DNA of 64,000 nucleotides from Boesenbergia rotunda (taxonomy: Eukaryota; Streptophyta; Magnoliopsida; Zingiberales; Zingiberaceae): the NCBI GenBank assembly GCA_024364735.1, contig JAGFNQ010000856.1, positions 186,001 through 250,000 on the forward strand, in the 5' to 3' direction. How positions within the stretch are numbered: position 1 is the first letter of the stretch; each line of letters starts with the position of its first letter. Position numbers and translations under genes: made by a program. Of this stretch, positions 35,790-47,057 are shown piece after piece. The notes below the pieces were generated by a model. It saw only the letters and a program-made list of their open reading frames with translations, did no database searches and had not been told where the DNA came from.

Positions 35790-37615
35790 ATGAAGAAGCG
35801 GAAGGAGGCCAGCAAGTTGGCCTTGCGCTTGCTCCTTGGCATCTCCCTCGCCGCCTTGACCTGCTTCATCGCCATCTCTCTCTTTTCAGGTGACTGCGAA
35901 TTCTCGATCTCTGCTCCTCCTCCTCCTCCTCCTTTCATTCAAGGAGAATCTGACGAACTGCTCCGATATGTACAGTCGACCAACAACTGTCTCTGTTCTA
36001 CGGAGCTTGGACCAATCCACCGATACCAAGTGAGGAATCGATCGAACATCTTCTTCAGAGAAACAATTTCTCGCGGTTTTCTCAATCTTTTGTCGATTTC
36101 CAGGTGGAGGACATGGCCTGGAGGCCGCCGGAGATGGATCCACGCAAGCCGTTGCTACTGCTGCGCAGTTAGGTGAGTCTCCGTCCAGCTCGATCGACCT
36201 GATCGTGGAAGGAAGGAAGGGAGAAGACGGTGGAGGGGAAGTCCGGCAGGCCAACAATCCTGGCGCTGACTCTGTCTTCCAGTCGAATCAGAAGTCAACG
36301 TCGGCGAAGAGCGACTCTACGAATCAACAGCTAGGTTAGTCTTTAATTCCAACTGATTGCCGGAAAAGGACAGGAAATGGTTTAGGTGAGACGTCACCGT
36401 CGGAGAAGAATGTAATTTTCGGAGATTGGTTCGTGATTTACAGAGCAAAAGGGAAGAGAGAAGAGTATTTGTGATCTTTCCGATCGTCGGACGGACGTGT
36501 GCGAGATGGTCGGCGACGTTCGGATTCACGGCGATTCCTCTACCGTCGTCGTCGTGGGTTCGGAAGCAGGGGAGGAGAAGGCGTGGCGGATCAAGCCTTA
36601 CGCCCGCAAGTTCGACGGGTCTGCGATGCAGCATATCAAGGAGGTCACCGTGCGGTCGGCCGGCGCCGGCGCCGTCGTGCCGGCTTGCACCGTCAATCAG
36701 ACGTCCGTCCCGGCGGTGGTGTTTGCGATCGGAGGGTACGCCGGAAACTACTACCATGCTTACACGGACGTGCTGATTCCTCTGTTCATAACGGCGCGGC
36801 AGTTCGACGGCGATGTGCAGTTCGTCGTCTCGACGAGCAGGTCCTGGTGGGTGGATAAGTACCGGCCGATCCTGAACCAGCTGTCGCGGCACGAGATCGT
36901 GTACTTTGACGGCGACGGGGAGGTGCGGTGCCACCGGCGCGTCATCGTCGGCCTGCGCAGCCACAAGCCGATGTCCATCGACCCGGCGAGGACGCCCGGC
37001 GGTTACTCCATGCTCGACTTCACCAAGCTGATGCGCGTCGCCTACGGGCTCGAGAGGGACCGGCCGGCCCGGCGCGCGGCGGAGCCGCCGCGCCTGCTGC
37101 TGATCCCGCGGAAGGGCTCGCGGCGGTTCACCAACTTGGAGGAGGTGGCGCGGGCAGCGGAGGCGGCGGGGTTCGAAGTGGTGATGGCGGAGGCGGCGAC
37201 GACGACCAGGATGGCGGAGTTCGTCCGGGTGGTGAACTCCTGCGACGCCATGGTGGGCGTGCACGGCGCCGGGCTCACCAACTTCGTGTACCTGCCCACC
37301 GGCGCGGCGGTGGTGCAAATAATCCCGTTCGGGAACCTGGAGAAAATATCGCGGGCGTGCTTCATGAACTCGTCGGAGGACGCAGGGCTGCGCTACCTCG
37401 ACTACTCCGTCGGCGCGTCGGAGAGCAGCTTGTCGGAGCAGTACCCGCGGGACGACCCGGTGTTTACAGACCCCCAATCCATCCACAGGCTCGGGTGGAA
37501 GAAGATGGGCGAAGTTTACTTGGACCACCAGGACGTGAAGGTCGACGTGGGAAGGTTCCGGCCACTCCTTCTCCAAGCTCGGGAACATCTCCGACGATAC
37601 ACGATCCAAGTGTGA
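35790..37615 (+). CDS. GT61 family glycosyltransferase, copy B (xylan-type arabinosyl/xylosyltransferase-like)
   Basis: Exons 35790-35889, 36104-36334 and 36444-37615 have exactly the same lengths and phases as copy A (100, 231 and 1172 bp), again giving 500 residues. It has the same type II membrane anchor and GT61 motifs (SDRRTDVCEM, GNYYHAYTD, GVHGAGLTNFVYLPTG). Against copy A I count 9 differences in the last 372 residues, 8 in the 77-residue stem exon and 4 in the 33-residue first exon, so the stem and anchor change faster than the catalytic domain. Differences in the catalytic part include MGK to TSR before SWWVDK. No lesion is seen, so it is probably functional, acting in the Golgi on a cell-wall glycan; the sugar donor cannot be told from sequence. 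The upstream region differs from copy A by the 740-bp block. Confidence 0.92.
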
Positions 37616-37824
37616 ATGGAATCGATTTATTTGCAAATTATTATTTTTAATTATTGTTTCCGTTGTTTACTTGGAGGTGTCTGATTAGGGAATTAAAGTA
37701 AACAGGGAGAGTAAACAGAATAATGAATGATTGATGTGGCTGCACTTGATTAGTTGGACCGAAAAATTTAATGCCATGGGAATTTATTTTTTGTACGAAA
37801 AGTGGACCCACTAATTTTGTTTAT

Positions 37825-38065
37825 GTAAGTAAGCAAGCAAGTAATGGTGAAAATGCCACCTTAGTGGACCTGGCCCCGGTCCCATAAAATTTTATAGGAG
37901 ATAAATCGTGATTATTATTTATGTGATGAGGTATTTGGGATCGAGTGGATTAAAATCAGTTGATCAGGATTTTAGCCTCATACATAACTGAAGACGCTCG
38001 AACATGTGACTCCCAAATAAATGATCAGGTACCTTTCCATCCGATCCAACCCGTGGGGCACTAAT
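37825..38065. repeat. Short SINE-like insertion with long direct repeats downstream of GT61-B
   Basis: Sits between CACTAATTTTGTTTATGT repeats (about 37809-37826 and 38058-38075). On minus it has a GTTCGAGCGTCTTCAG B-box-like stretch. The matching site in copy A holds a different insert. Confidence 0.5.
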
Positions 38066-38665
38066 TTTGTTTATGTACTCTGAATGAGATGCCTGTCGAC
38101 AATGATTTCGATCAAACTCATTTCTGCTATTATAATTTTATATATTATAAATTTATATATTTTTATATTGGCGAGGAATTAAAAGAGTCAGGTTTTTTTT
38201 TAAAAAATAATAATAATAAAACAACTCTGTATCGTGGGGATATTTTTTTATTAAATAATGAAAGAGATTCTATGCTATTTTTATTGGAATGTCATTCTGA
38301 TCAATCTGAACGAAGTCACAATTGTTAAAGTCTCACTGTGATATTCAATTTCAAAGAACACTATTGATTTGGTATTGAATTTTAAAAAATAATGTCATTA
38401 TAATATTATATTTTAAAAAATTTATAACGAAATTATGTTGATTTTATGATTTATATAATATTCTATATCGATTTTTAAAATGCAATATTATAATTAGAGA
38501 CTAGTCACATGTACATTGAAAATTATTAAGTATTTAATTTGATAAATAATGATAAATTATTTGCTGTTCAATTTTTATCAAATATCCTTTATTAATAGTA
38601 TTTTAAAATTTTCTAATTAGTTTATTGTTAACTATTAGTTACTTAATAAATAAATAAAATCATCG

Positions 38666-40068
38666 AATACAATGTGAGATACTAATTTAAAATCAGATTA
38701 GAGTTAAATAAAATTTATTTGGTTATATGAAGATAAAGTTATGACTGGATCAAATTTAATTGGATTAAATCAATACAATCTATTTAAAGTGAATTAGAAA
38801 ATTTATAAGAAAATATATTCTCTCCACTCTATTTTTTTTTAATTCTCATTCATGTAAGTAGTCTCGCTCCCACTGTCTCACATGCAAGCTCCCACTTAAT
38901 ACGGCCACGACCATACTTTCCATGGTCATGCCCTCTCCCTCGAAAGTATAGTCGTCGACATGGATGCCCTTGGTTGCAACTGCCATGATCGAATCGACAT
39001 GTCTTCCATACCAACATACCCTTACGAATTATGTCTACGCTGGAGCTGATCAATGTGGATTGATGTCCTATGCGAGATGCTCGAGCATGTCCAAGCACTA
39101 TTCTCATGGACTGACTACCTCTACTTCATCGTGTTGACACACTCTCTAACATTGCGTCAACGATTAGACCTTTCGTTTTGACTCTTAAATTTTCAATATA
39201 TACGAATTAGATATTATTATCGGTAAATTAACTTAATAATTTCGTAAATAATGAAAAAAAATCATTCTATAAAAATTTAAAAGTAGGTGAAATATAGGGG
39301 AAAAACTGAGATGTAATGCTCGCACAAAGTGAACCCAGGCCTCTTGGTAGATTGGCTAACTTAAGATCAGACCAACCCATTTTTCATTTCTAGATTAGTG
39401 TTTTTGGAAATACAATATTACAGTGGTGTTGTTCTTTGAATGCAGCACTACAGTGGCTGATGAAACTTGAGAGAGATAGAATAAAAAATAAATATGTCAT
39501 TTACAATATCTGAAAGTAAATGCATTTTTTTAAGAATCTACCATGTTAAGTATGCTCTCTTTACAATATCTGAAAGTTAAATGCGTTTTTTTTAAGAATC
39601 CACAACGTTAAGTATGCTCTCTTTATAATATTTGAAAGTTAAATGCGTTTTTTAAGAATCCACAATGTTAAGTACCCTCTCGTATCAATTGTCGGGGAAA
39701 AAATCCTTCATTTATTAGTTGAGGATTTACTTTTCATGGTGATAAAAGGCGATTCGCTCGCCTCCAGTGCCCCAGTCAATCCATCCCAGAGTCAACACAG
39801 AGAAGATAAATCATAAAAACTATTAACTCGGATATTATGACTTAATAAGAGAATTTATGTTTCATGATTCCGCCTAGAATGGTGGAGATGACACTATCAC
39901 GGAGTACTAATGACCGTTGAAGAGTGTATATGTGAATGGAACTGACCAAAGAAGACCATGACATATCCGCTAAGATATTTCCTGGGCCTCACCTTGGTGC
40001 ACTTGCGAATAAGAGTAAATGAACTTTTTTTTAATGATTTATTGTTCCAAAAGATCCATCAACCAAAC
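38666..40068. other. AT-rich intergenic region without a supported gene
   Basis: Contains a three-unit tandem repeat of about 62 bp at 39498-39680 (ACAATATCTGAAAGT, AAGAATCCAC, GTTAAGTATGCTCT words). An 85-codon minus ORF at 38850-39107 with a Gly/Arg/His-rich run (GRGHDHGKYGRGR) may be a scrap of a copia gag, but nothing else supports this. Confidence 0.5.
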
Positions 40069-42715
40069 TTTTTGTTAGGTTAAAAAGGTGTTATAGTTGT
40101 CTTTGCTACAATGCAAAGGGTAGACCTTCAAATATAAATAATATGAATTTTAGAATTGAGACTTAGTTACGGTGAATTAGAGAAAATTTTTCTCTAATAG
40201 ATAGTAGGCTTGGGAAGCGAGTTGTCTAAATAAATCATCACACGTCTCTTAATTTATCCTGATTGTGGATGAAAATTTTTTATAAGGTCAAATCGATCAT
40301 CCATATAATTAATTGATTTAAAAAACTGAAATACTGTTTGTTAGGTTAAAAAGGTCTTATAGTTGTCTTTGCTACAATGCAAAGGGTAGACTTTCAAATA
40401 TAAATAATATGAACTTTAGAATCGTAACTTAGTTACGGTGAATTAGAGAAAATTTTTCTCCAATAGATAGCAGGCTTGGGAAAGCGAGTTGTCTAAATAA
40501 ACCATCGCACGCCTCTTAATTTATACTGATTGTGGATAAAAAATTTTTATAAGATCAAATCGTGATGGGTATGGCTTGACAGATTTTCTAAGCGAAAACT
40601 TGGTCGTCCTTGAGACACCTCTCCATGCTCACGGATTAAAATTAATCCGAATGGAGACCCGTCTCCCAACGACCATCTCGTCATCGTATCTATTGGTTCA
40701 AATTAAAACTTGGTCAATCTCAAAAATCGAGCTTTGTAATTTGCCTAACCGTTTGATTGCGAAAAAGACGACGAGTGGATCGCCGATTTTTGTATTTATT
40801 ATCGGGGTCCAATTAATTAATTATTAACCATGATTTAAAACCAAAATAATTAATTAATACAGATAAAATGATAAGACTAAAACAAAGGAGCCAAAGAAGA
40901 GAATATTATACCTTCCTTTACCTCGTAGTCTTCTACCTTATGTCCCTTCCCTCCCGGACGTCATGTGGACGACGAGCTACTGAGAACCGGAATCACCAAG
41001 GAGTCCCAATTAATCTCTTCTCCATGCCTAGTCAAATCCTAACCCTAGGGTTAGCTACCGCCGGCCTTCTCCTCTCCTAGCCTTGCACCGCCGGCCACCA
41101 AGGAGCTCCAAGCTCGCCGACCACAAGGGAGGTCCAGAGAGGAAGAAGAAGGAGAAGATGAGGGAAAGAAAAGTCCTTCCTTCCAACTCTAATCCAGCCG
41201 AAAACCTCCCTCCACTCAAGCTTGCGGCGCCACCGGAATTCCCTTGCGCTGCCTCCTCCTTTTGCTCCTCTGGCCAGCCGCCGCTCCTCCTAGCCTCCTC
41301 TTGATCGAACCAGCCAAGAGAAGAGAAGAACTCCCTTCTTCCTTGCGCCAACAACCAAGAGAAAGGAGGAAAATTGAGGAAGAAAGGAAGGCTTTCTTCC
41401 TCTTGTGCTCGCCGACTACCCTAGGAGAGAGAAAGTGAGGGAGAGGAGAGAAAAGCCTTGAGTTGGTTATTAATTGATTAAGCCTTGGTTTCTTAATCCC
41501 ATGGGGTATATATAGGGCTAAGGTAGGGACCAAGTGGAGGAGTTGTGTCTTGGCCCACTAATGGATCTAAAATCAATCCATTAATGAAGATTTATTCCAC
41601 TAAAGGATCTCCATTGAACTTCCTCACCAACCCCCATATTTTCATATGGGCTCCACCTATTATGAGTACATCCATCCCCCCGTATTTAAGATATCGCATG
41701 TCCATCGATTAATTTAAATTACTGACAATTTTAATTAATAAACTTCTAACTCCTTGAATAGTACCACTCAACCTTATCATCATGTTGGATCAAATCCATC
41801 TACAGGGTTTAACATGATGAAACTTATGAGCTCATCAAGGGGGCATCATCATCCCGACTCACCAGGACACGGATTCCGTTAATAATCAATGACATACCAT
41901 ATAATTAATATTATTTCCCAACTTACCTGGCCTATCGATTTAGCAAAATAAATCTCGCCCATTGGTAAATCAAAAAAATAAATATTAACTATACGTGCCC
42001 GTTATTATATCGGGATTTAAGGATTGTACTCCATAATAATCCGAGGTCCAATCCAATTATTAAGGCAGTAAAAATTAGATGACCTCTAGTTTTGGTTCTG
42101 CTCAATGTACACAAAGCACACTAGTATAATTCTATGGTCAAGACAAACCATACATAATTACACTACAACCATCCTGATGGTTTGTCCACCTCCATCTCGG
42201 TTGTGAGCCTCTTCTTATACTATACAAGGGACTGATAGCATGATCTTCTGTGTGTCACCACATACCATGTTATCTACAATGTAAAGTATTGGACTTTTAT
42301 GCATATACTAATATAAATACGCATCTGTGTTGTTGTGATTCTCTTTTCAAAATGTAGATGATCTAATATATATAAAAAGAACAAGTTTTTTAGTATACAC
42401 ATCTAACAAATCGATCATCCATATAATTAATTGATTTAAAAAACTGAATACTGTTTGTTAGGTTAAAAAGGTCTTATAGTTGTCTTTGCTACAATACAGT
42501 GGTTAGACCTCCAAATATAAATAATAAGAATTTTAGAGTCGAGACTCAAGTTATGGTGAATTATAGAAAATTTTTTCTCTAATGAATAGCAGACTTAAGA
42601 AAGTAAGTATCTAAATAAATCATCACATGCCTCCTAATTTATTTTGATTATCGATAAAAAAAATTTATAGAATGAAATCGATAATTAATTGTTTTAAAAA
42701 TTGAATACTGAATGT
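40069..42715. repeat. Tandem repeat of about 260 bp, interrupted by a solo LTR
   Basis: Units start TGTTAGGTTAAAAAGG at about 40074, 40339 and 42454 and include TTGTCTTTGCTACAATGCAAAGG and GGTGAATTAGAGAAAATTTTTCTC. The third unit was separated from the second by the insertion at 40563-42408. Confidence 0.75.
40563..42408 (-). mobile_element. Solo LTR of 1846 bp
   Basis: Read on minus it starts TGTTAGATGTGTATAC and ends CATACCCATCA. It is flanked by AATCG at 40558-40562 and 42409-42413. Joining the flanks restores the tandem repeat (GATCAAATCG / ATCATCCATATAATT). A TATATATA box on minus (about 41514-41507) is followed by a CT- and GC-rich leader. ORFs of 64-105 codons around 41055-41533 are incidental. 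The TGTTAG start resembles the solo LTR at 17670. Confidence 0.87.
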
Positions 42716-42776
42716 CAATTAAAAAAATAGACACTTTAGTTGACTCTCAATATGGTCTAGTCGGACATATAAAATT

Positions 42777-42952
42777 CGGCAATTTACCAAAGGGCGTACG
42801 CAACAATCGGTAATTACCAAAGGGCGCACCATGGTTTCTATTTTACCAAAGGGTGCAACCATTTAAGTGAACTTCCAATTATACCCTTGGCGCCACAAAA
42901 TGCCTTTTCCATTCCCATTTTTGAGACATCCGAACCACTTTTGCAGTAAAAT
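42777..42952 (+). repeat. MULE left terminal inverted repeat, 176 bp
   Basis: Pairs with 57191-57366 with three mismatches. Contains three spaced copies of TTACCAAAGGGCG, at 42785, 42816 and 42844, approximately; the third has one change. These are possible transposase-binding repeats, by analogy with other MULE ends. Confidence 0.95.
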
Positions 42953-43342
42953 AATAATATGTGGGTCGAATGGCCAGGTAGTGGAAATGTTGTCAGCCTA
43001 TATATATATTACTACCTTGCACAAGTCGAATCATCACGAGGGTACGTATATATTTCGACCTTGTACAACTCAATTCATCAAGGCAGCTGAGGAAGATAGG
43101 TGTTGAAGGAGAAAAAGCAAGCAATAGATTGGTAACAATTACAAATAGTAATGTACGTATGATTGTCATCTTTGATATTGTATCAGACCTAGTTTTATAC
43201 TTACCAAATCTTGCTACAATTTTTATGCTTGGAGGAGTCTAAGGGTGATATGCATTACATAATAAGGGCTCTCTGAAATTTGTTAAAATTAAGATAAATA
43301 AATGCTTGAATTCGACCTAGGGGTGATATATTACCATATCAG

Positions 43343-43745
43343 GCCCTAGAAGGGTCAGAAATTAAAGGAGTTCAGTCCCTAGGAGTGCATGATATCATTA
43401 GATTTCATGCCCTAGGAGGGACTGAAATATGTTGTTTTCAGGCATTGGCAGGGCCTGAAAAAAAAGGAATTCAGGTCCTCACAGGGCCTGAAATGAAAAG
43501 ATTTCAGGCCCTTAAAGGGGCTGAAATTATTGGATTTGAGGGCCTGGGAGGGCCTGAATCAATATAATTCAGGCCCTCCAAGGGCCTGAATATACAGATT
43601 TCAGGCCTTGTGAGGCACACGGGGGTGGGCCTGAAATAAATCATTTTAGGCCCACCTCGGGCTTGAAATAAAAACTTTTTAGGCCCAGGGTAGGCTTGAA
43701 ATCAAGTGATTTCAAGCCCACCGTGTGCCTCAACTGGGAAAATTT
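43343..43745. repeat. Palindrome cluster 1 in the MULE (about 12 units)
   Basis: Diverged units of the form TTCAGGCCC-n-GGGCCTGAA, about 30-35 bp apart, between the left TIR and the transposase. One unit (about 43590-43640) carries an extra GAGGCACACGGGGGTGGG stretch. Confidence 0.85.
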
Positions 43746-43901
43746 CAGGGTTTTTCAGTAAGGTTAGAGATTTGGGCCTTCCTAGTTAATTGTAATTTAT
43801 TTTTTAGGGATGATAATGTTATTGACGAAATTCTCTCCGAAATATGAAATACTCTTGATGATAATGCTGTCACGGGGAATGGATCAGAAATTACAAGGAA
43901 T

Positions 43902-45902
43902 TTGACAATTGATCTTAATGAAGAAGCAACTAATATAGAATGTGAGGGTTTGAATTCTTCTTCAAGAGTTGTTGAATTCTTTGAGGCAACCTGGAGTGGG
44001 GAGGAAGGAATTGAAATCCGGAATGCAAATGAATTTGAACCCATTACAAGTGTACTAGAATTCCAAGCCGATGATATGCAGATTGAGGAATATGATTTCC
44101 CCCAGATGAGTACAATGACTTAGAGGAGGAGTTTTCATTAGCTGAAGATCCTTATATTTTAAATTCTCGATTGCTTGTTGGGCCAATTGGAGAGGTAGAG
44201 GCAAGAGATGGGCATGAATTTTTTGTGGGGCAGATATTCCCATCTAGAGAAGAATTCAAGAATGCACTTGTCAAATATGCCATGGTTAAGCATATGAGAT
44301 ATAACCCAGTTGACACCCGAAAAAATAGAGTTAAAGCAGTGTGCTTCAACCAACCATATACATGGAGAGTAGTAGCAAGGGGGGAAGTAGAGTTCACTGT
44401 TACAAAATATATAAAGGAACACCAATGCGGAACTGTTAGGGAAAGTGCTGATCATCATGCATGCTCTTCATCATTTGTTGCTTCTTTTGTTGAAGAGCAA
44501 TTTCTTCATAATGAATAATACAAACCAAGTATGATTATATCAAATATTAAAGCTAGATTTGGAGTGACCATATCATACAGAAAAGCATACATAGCTAGGG
44601 AGAAAGCATTGAAAAAGGTTGTTGGAGATTATGATGAGGCTTACAGAGATCTTCCACAATATCTGCGTGAGTTAAGAGCTAGAGATCCTGAAACGTATGT
44701 GGCACTATGCAGGAATGATGACAATCAGTTCCAGCGGTGTTTTTGGGGTTTTGGTGCTTGCCGAAGGGTGTTCAGGTCTTATTTGCGTAGACTTATCGGA
44801 ATTGATGCCACACACCTAAGAGGAAAGTATCCTGGAGTAATGTTGATTGCAACGATGATTGATGGACAATGTTCTTCCAGTTGCCTTCGCAATAGCTGAA
44901 GTTGAATGTGGGACTGCATGGGAGTGGTTTTTGGAGCATACAAAGAGGTTCTTTGGTGTCGATGATCACTCAATCACCATAGTATCAGATAGACATCGGG
45001 GCATTATATCAGCAGTTAGAAAAGTCTACCCAAAGGCGTATCATGCCTTTTGTTGCCACCACATGTGTTGTAATATGGTAACTGATACTGGAAGTAGAGC
45101 TGCTGTAGGTTTGTTTTGGGCAGCAGCACGAGCCAACACAACACTCCAATATGATATGATAATGCAGACAATGCTTGAAAAACATCCAGTTGCCCATAAG
45201 TGGCTTCACAACATTGACCCTAAAAGGTGGGCAAATTCACACTTTACAGGGAGAAGGTACAGAATGCTTACCACGAATTGTGTGGAGAGCTTAAATGCTT
45301 TGTTCAAGTATACACGTGAGCTTCCCATAAACAGGTTAATTGATAATACAAGAAGAAAAGTTGCTCAATGGTTCTATAACCGTAGAGAGGAAGTCTCCAA
45401 ATGGCATGTTGCATTGACACCTTATGCTACAAAAGAAATGGAATCAAGGAGAGAGAAAGCAAGAGCTTATAAGGTTCACCCTTACTCTCAATCAGAAATG
45501 GAAGTAGAAACATGGGGCACTTCATACATTGTTGATTTGGAAAAAAAGTTTTGTCATTGTGGGGAGTTTCAAATTTCAGGACTTCCTTGCTCACATGCTA
45601 TTGCCGTAATCATTCACAGGAACATGGATACACTCCCATATTGTGAGCATTACTTTTATTCTGAAACTTGGAAGTGGGTTTACATGGATCGTATTTTCCC
45701 TTGTAGAAGTAAGCAGTTTTGGCCTACTGGAGTAAACGACATTACAGTTCTATGTCCCCGTAGCTATGTGCAGCCTGGTAGATGAAAGAAGGCACGGATA
45801 GAGTCCAGACACAATGGCAAGGTCAAAATAAAATGTAGCCGGTGCAAACAACTTGGTCATAATAAAAGGACATGTAGAATGCCGCCAGCCCCAAGGTCTT
45901 GA
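43902..45902 (+). pseudogene. MURA-type MULE transposase, disrupted
   Basis: N-terminal MuDR-type DNA-binding region (FPSREEFKNALVKYAMVKH to FTVTKYIKEHQC) at about 44220-44430. The MULE catalytic core follows: GIDATHLRGKY (first Asp), VSDRHRGI (second Asp), HAFCCHHMCCNM, and TTNCVESLN with the likely third acidic residue. A SWIM zinc finger (FCHCGEFQISGLPCSHAI) and a CCHC knuckle (CSRCKQLGHNKRTC, about 45834-45875) complete the usual order. Lesions: a frame change near a CCCCC run at about 44100, an in-frame TAA at 44516-44518, a frameshift at about 44859-44872 (frame 2 to frame 0) and a TGA at 45783-45785 before the knuckle. An intron could explain the first change, but not the stops. The ATG at 43902 is the first in the open frame and is not certain. 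Confidence 0.88.
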
Positions 45903-46146
45903 GTTAATTGGTATATATAGTGACCCAATATTCTGATTGAAGTGTATAATTTGTATGGAGGATAACTGAATGTATATATTTTGTATATTGTACAGCTATA
46001 GTATTGTCAAAAAACTAGTTGTTGGTAATGTTGTGACTTGAAGAAGTATTTCAATATTATGATACATTTCTTCTTGTGTAAATTTATGTAAGCAGAATTG
46101 AGCAGTTGTGAAGTTTTCAGATTTTAAAACCCACAATAATGTTATT

Positions 46147-46860
46147 TCAGGTCTTCAAGTCCTGAAGTCCAATGGTTTATGAATATATGTCATTTGAGAC
46201 CCTCTGTTTGTTTGCTTTGTTGAATCATCATTGTTCTGTGCCAACTAATACTGTATTAACACGTAATTGATAATCATTAGGGGTATGTTTGGAGACCAAA
46301 CATACCATCTCCTAGCTATCTAAACTCTAACTACTGGTAATGAGTTTTGAGAAATCAAAATATCATAGTTCCATGAAACAAACCTCCTGCTGTGCCAAAT
46401 TCTGAAAATATGAGGTAATGATGTGGATGGAATTAAATTGTAGTATGCAATGTCTATGTAGGTACTCTCCTTTTTGTTTAATATTAAAAATAATTTCACA
46501 ACATGTATATTTATATAAAATATTTAATCATTCTAATATTGAATTATTTGAAATCTGAAATNNNNNNNNNNNNNNNNNNNNNNNNNNNNNNNNNNNNNNN
46601 NNNNNNNNNNNNNNNNNNNNNNNNNNNNNNNNNNNNNNNNNNNNNNNNNNNNNNNNNNNNNNNNNNNNNNNNNNNNNNNNNNNNNNNNATTGAAAGCAAT
46701 GCTCCATTGGAGTATCAAAATGGTTTACATACATTATAACTACAAACATATATGTTTGTCATTAAACTTACATTATACAACTGAATCATCTTGTTTCAGG
46801 CCCTGAGTGGGTTTCCTAAAATGCTTTTGTTTCAGGCCCACTGTGGTCCTCAATTCAAAT
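46147..46860. repeat. Scattered MULE palindromes around the small gap
   Basis: One unit at about 46147-46172 and two at about 46793-46852, on either side of the N run. A partial, diverged relative of the 158-bp satellite (GGTAATGAGTTTTGAGAAATC) lies at about 46335-46360. There is no gene in this stretch. Confidence 0.6.
46562..46688. other. Assembly gap, 127 N
   Basis: Lies between the transposase and the 3' end of Ulp1-like gene A, in non-coding MULE sequence. Confidence 0.99.
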
Positions 46861-47057
46861 GATTCATGCAAAAGCAAGGTTCAATATTACTGATGGACCT
46901 CCACAACAATTACAGATTACAGATCATATATGAGACAAAAACAATGATCCGAAGCAAAGTTTCATTGATTTGAAAAGGAGTACATGGATTGTATAATTAC
47001 AAATATACAATGTTTGTGATCACAATTACATATGCATTGTATCAACAAAAATACTAT

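Larger units (their letters stand above)
32423..38665 (+). repeat. Segmental duplication, copy B (contains GT61-B)
   Basis: Sister of 9721-23605 in the same orientation. It lacks the gypsy element and the 223-bp MITE. It has its own block of about 740 bp at about 34758-35495 between the conserved upstream region and the gene leader. Confidence 0.85.

Noticed and set aside
36317..37636. A 439-codon open frame on minus across GT61-B (and 204-215-codon ones across GT61-A)
   Set aside because: Antisense of a very GC-rich coding exon; the Arg/His/Pro-rich product has no domain, and the plus strand carries clear GT61 motifs with matching exons in both copies.
38850..39107. 85-codon minus ORF with a Gly/Arg/His-rich run
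   Set aside because: Could be a copia gag scrap, but there is no zinc knuckle or neighbouring element part, so it was not called as a gene.
41055..41533. Several ORFs of 64-105 codons around 41.1-41.5 kb
   Set aside because: Low-complexity Ser/Lys/Pro products in both strands of a solo LTR leader; no conservation seen.
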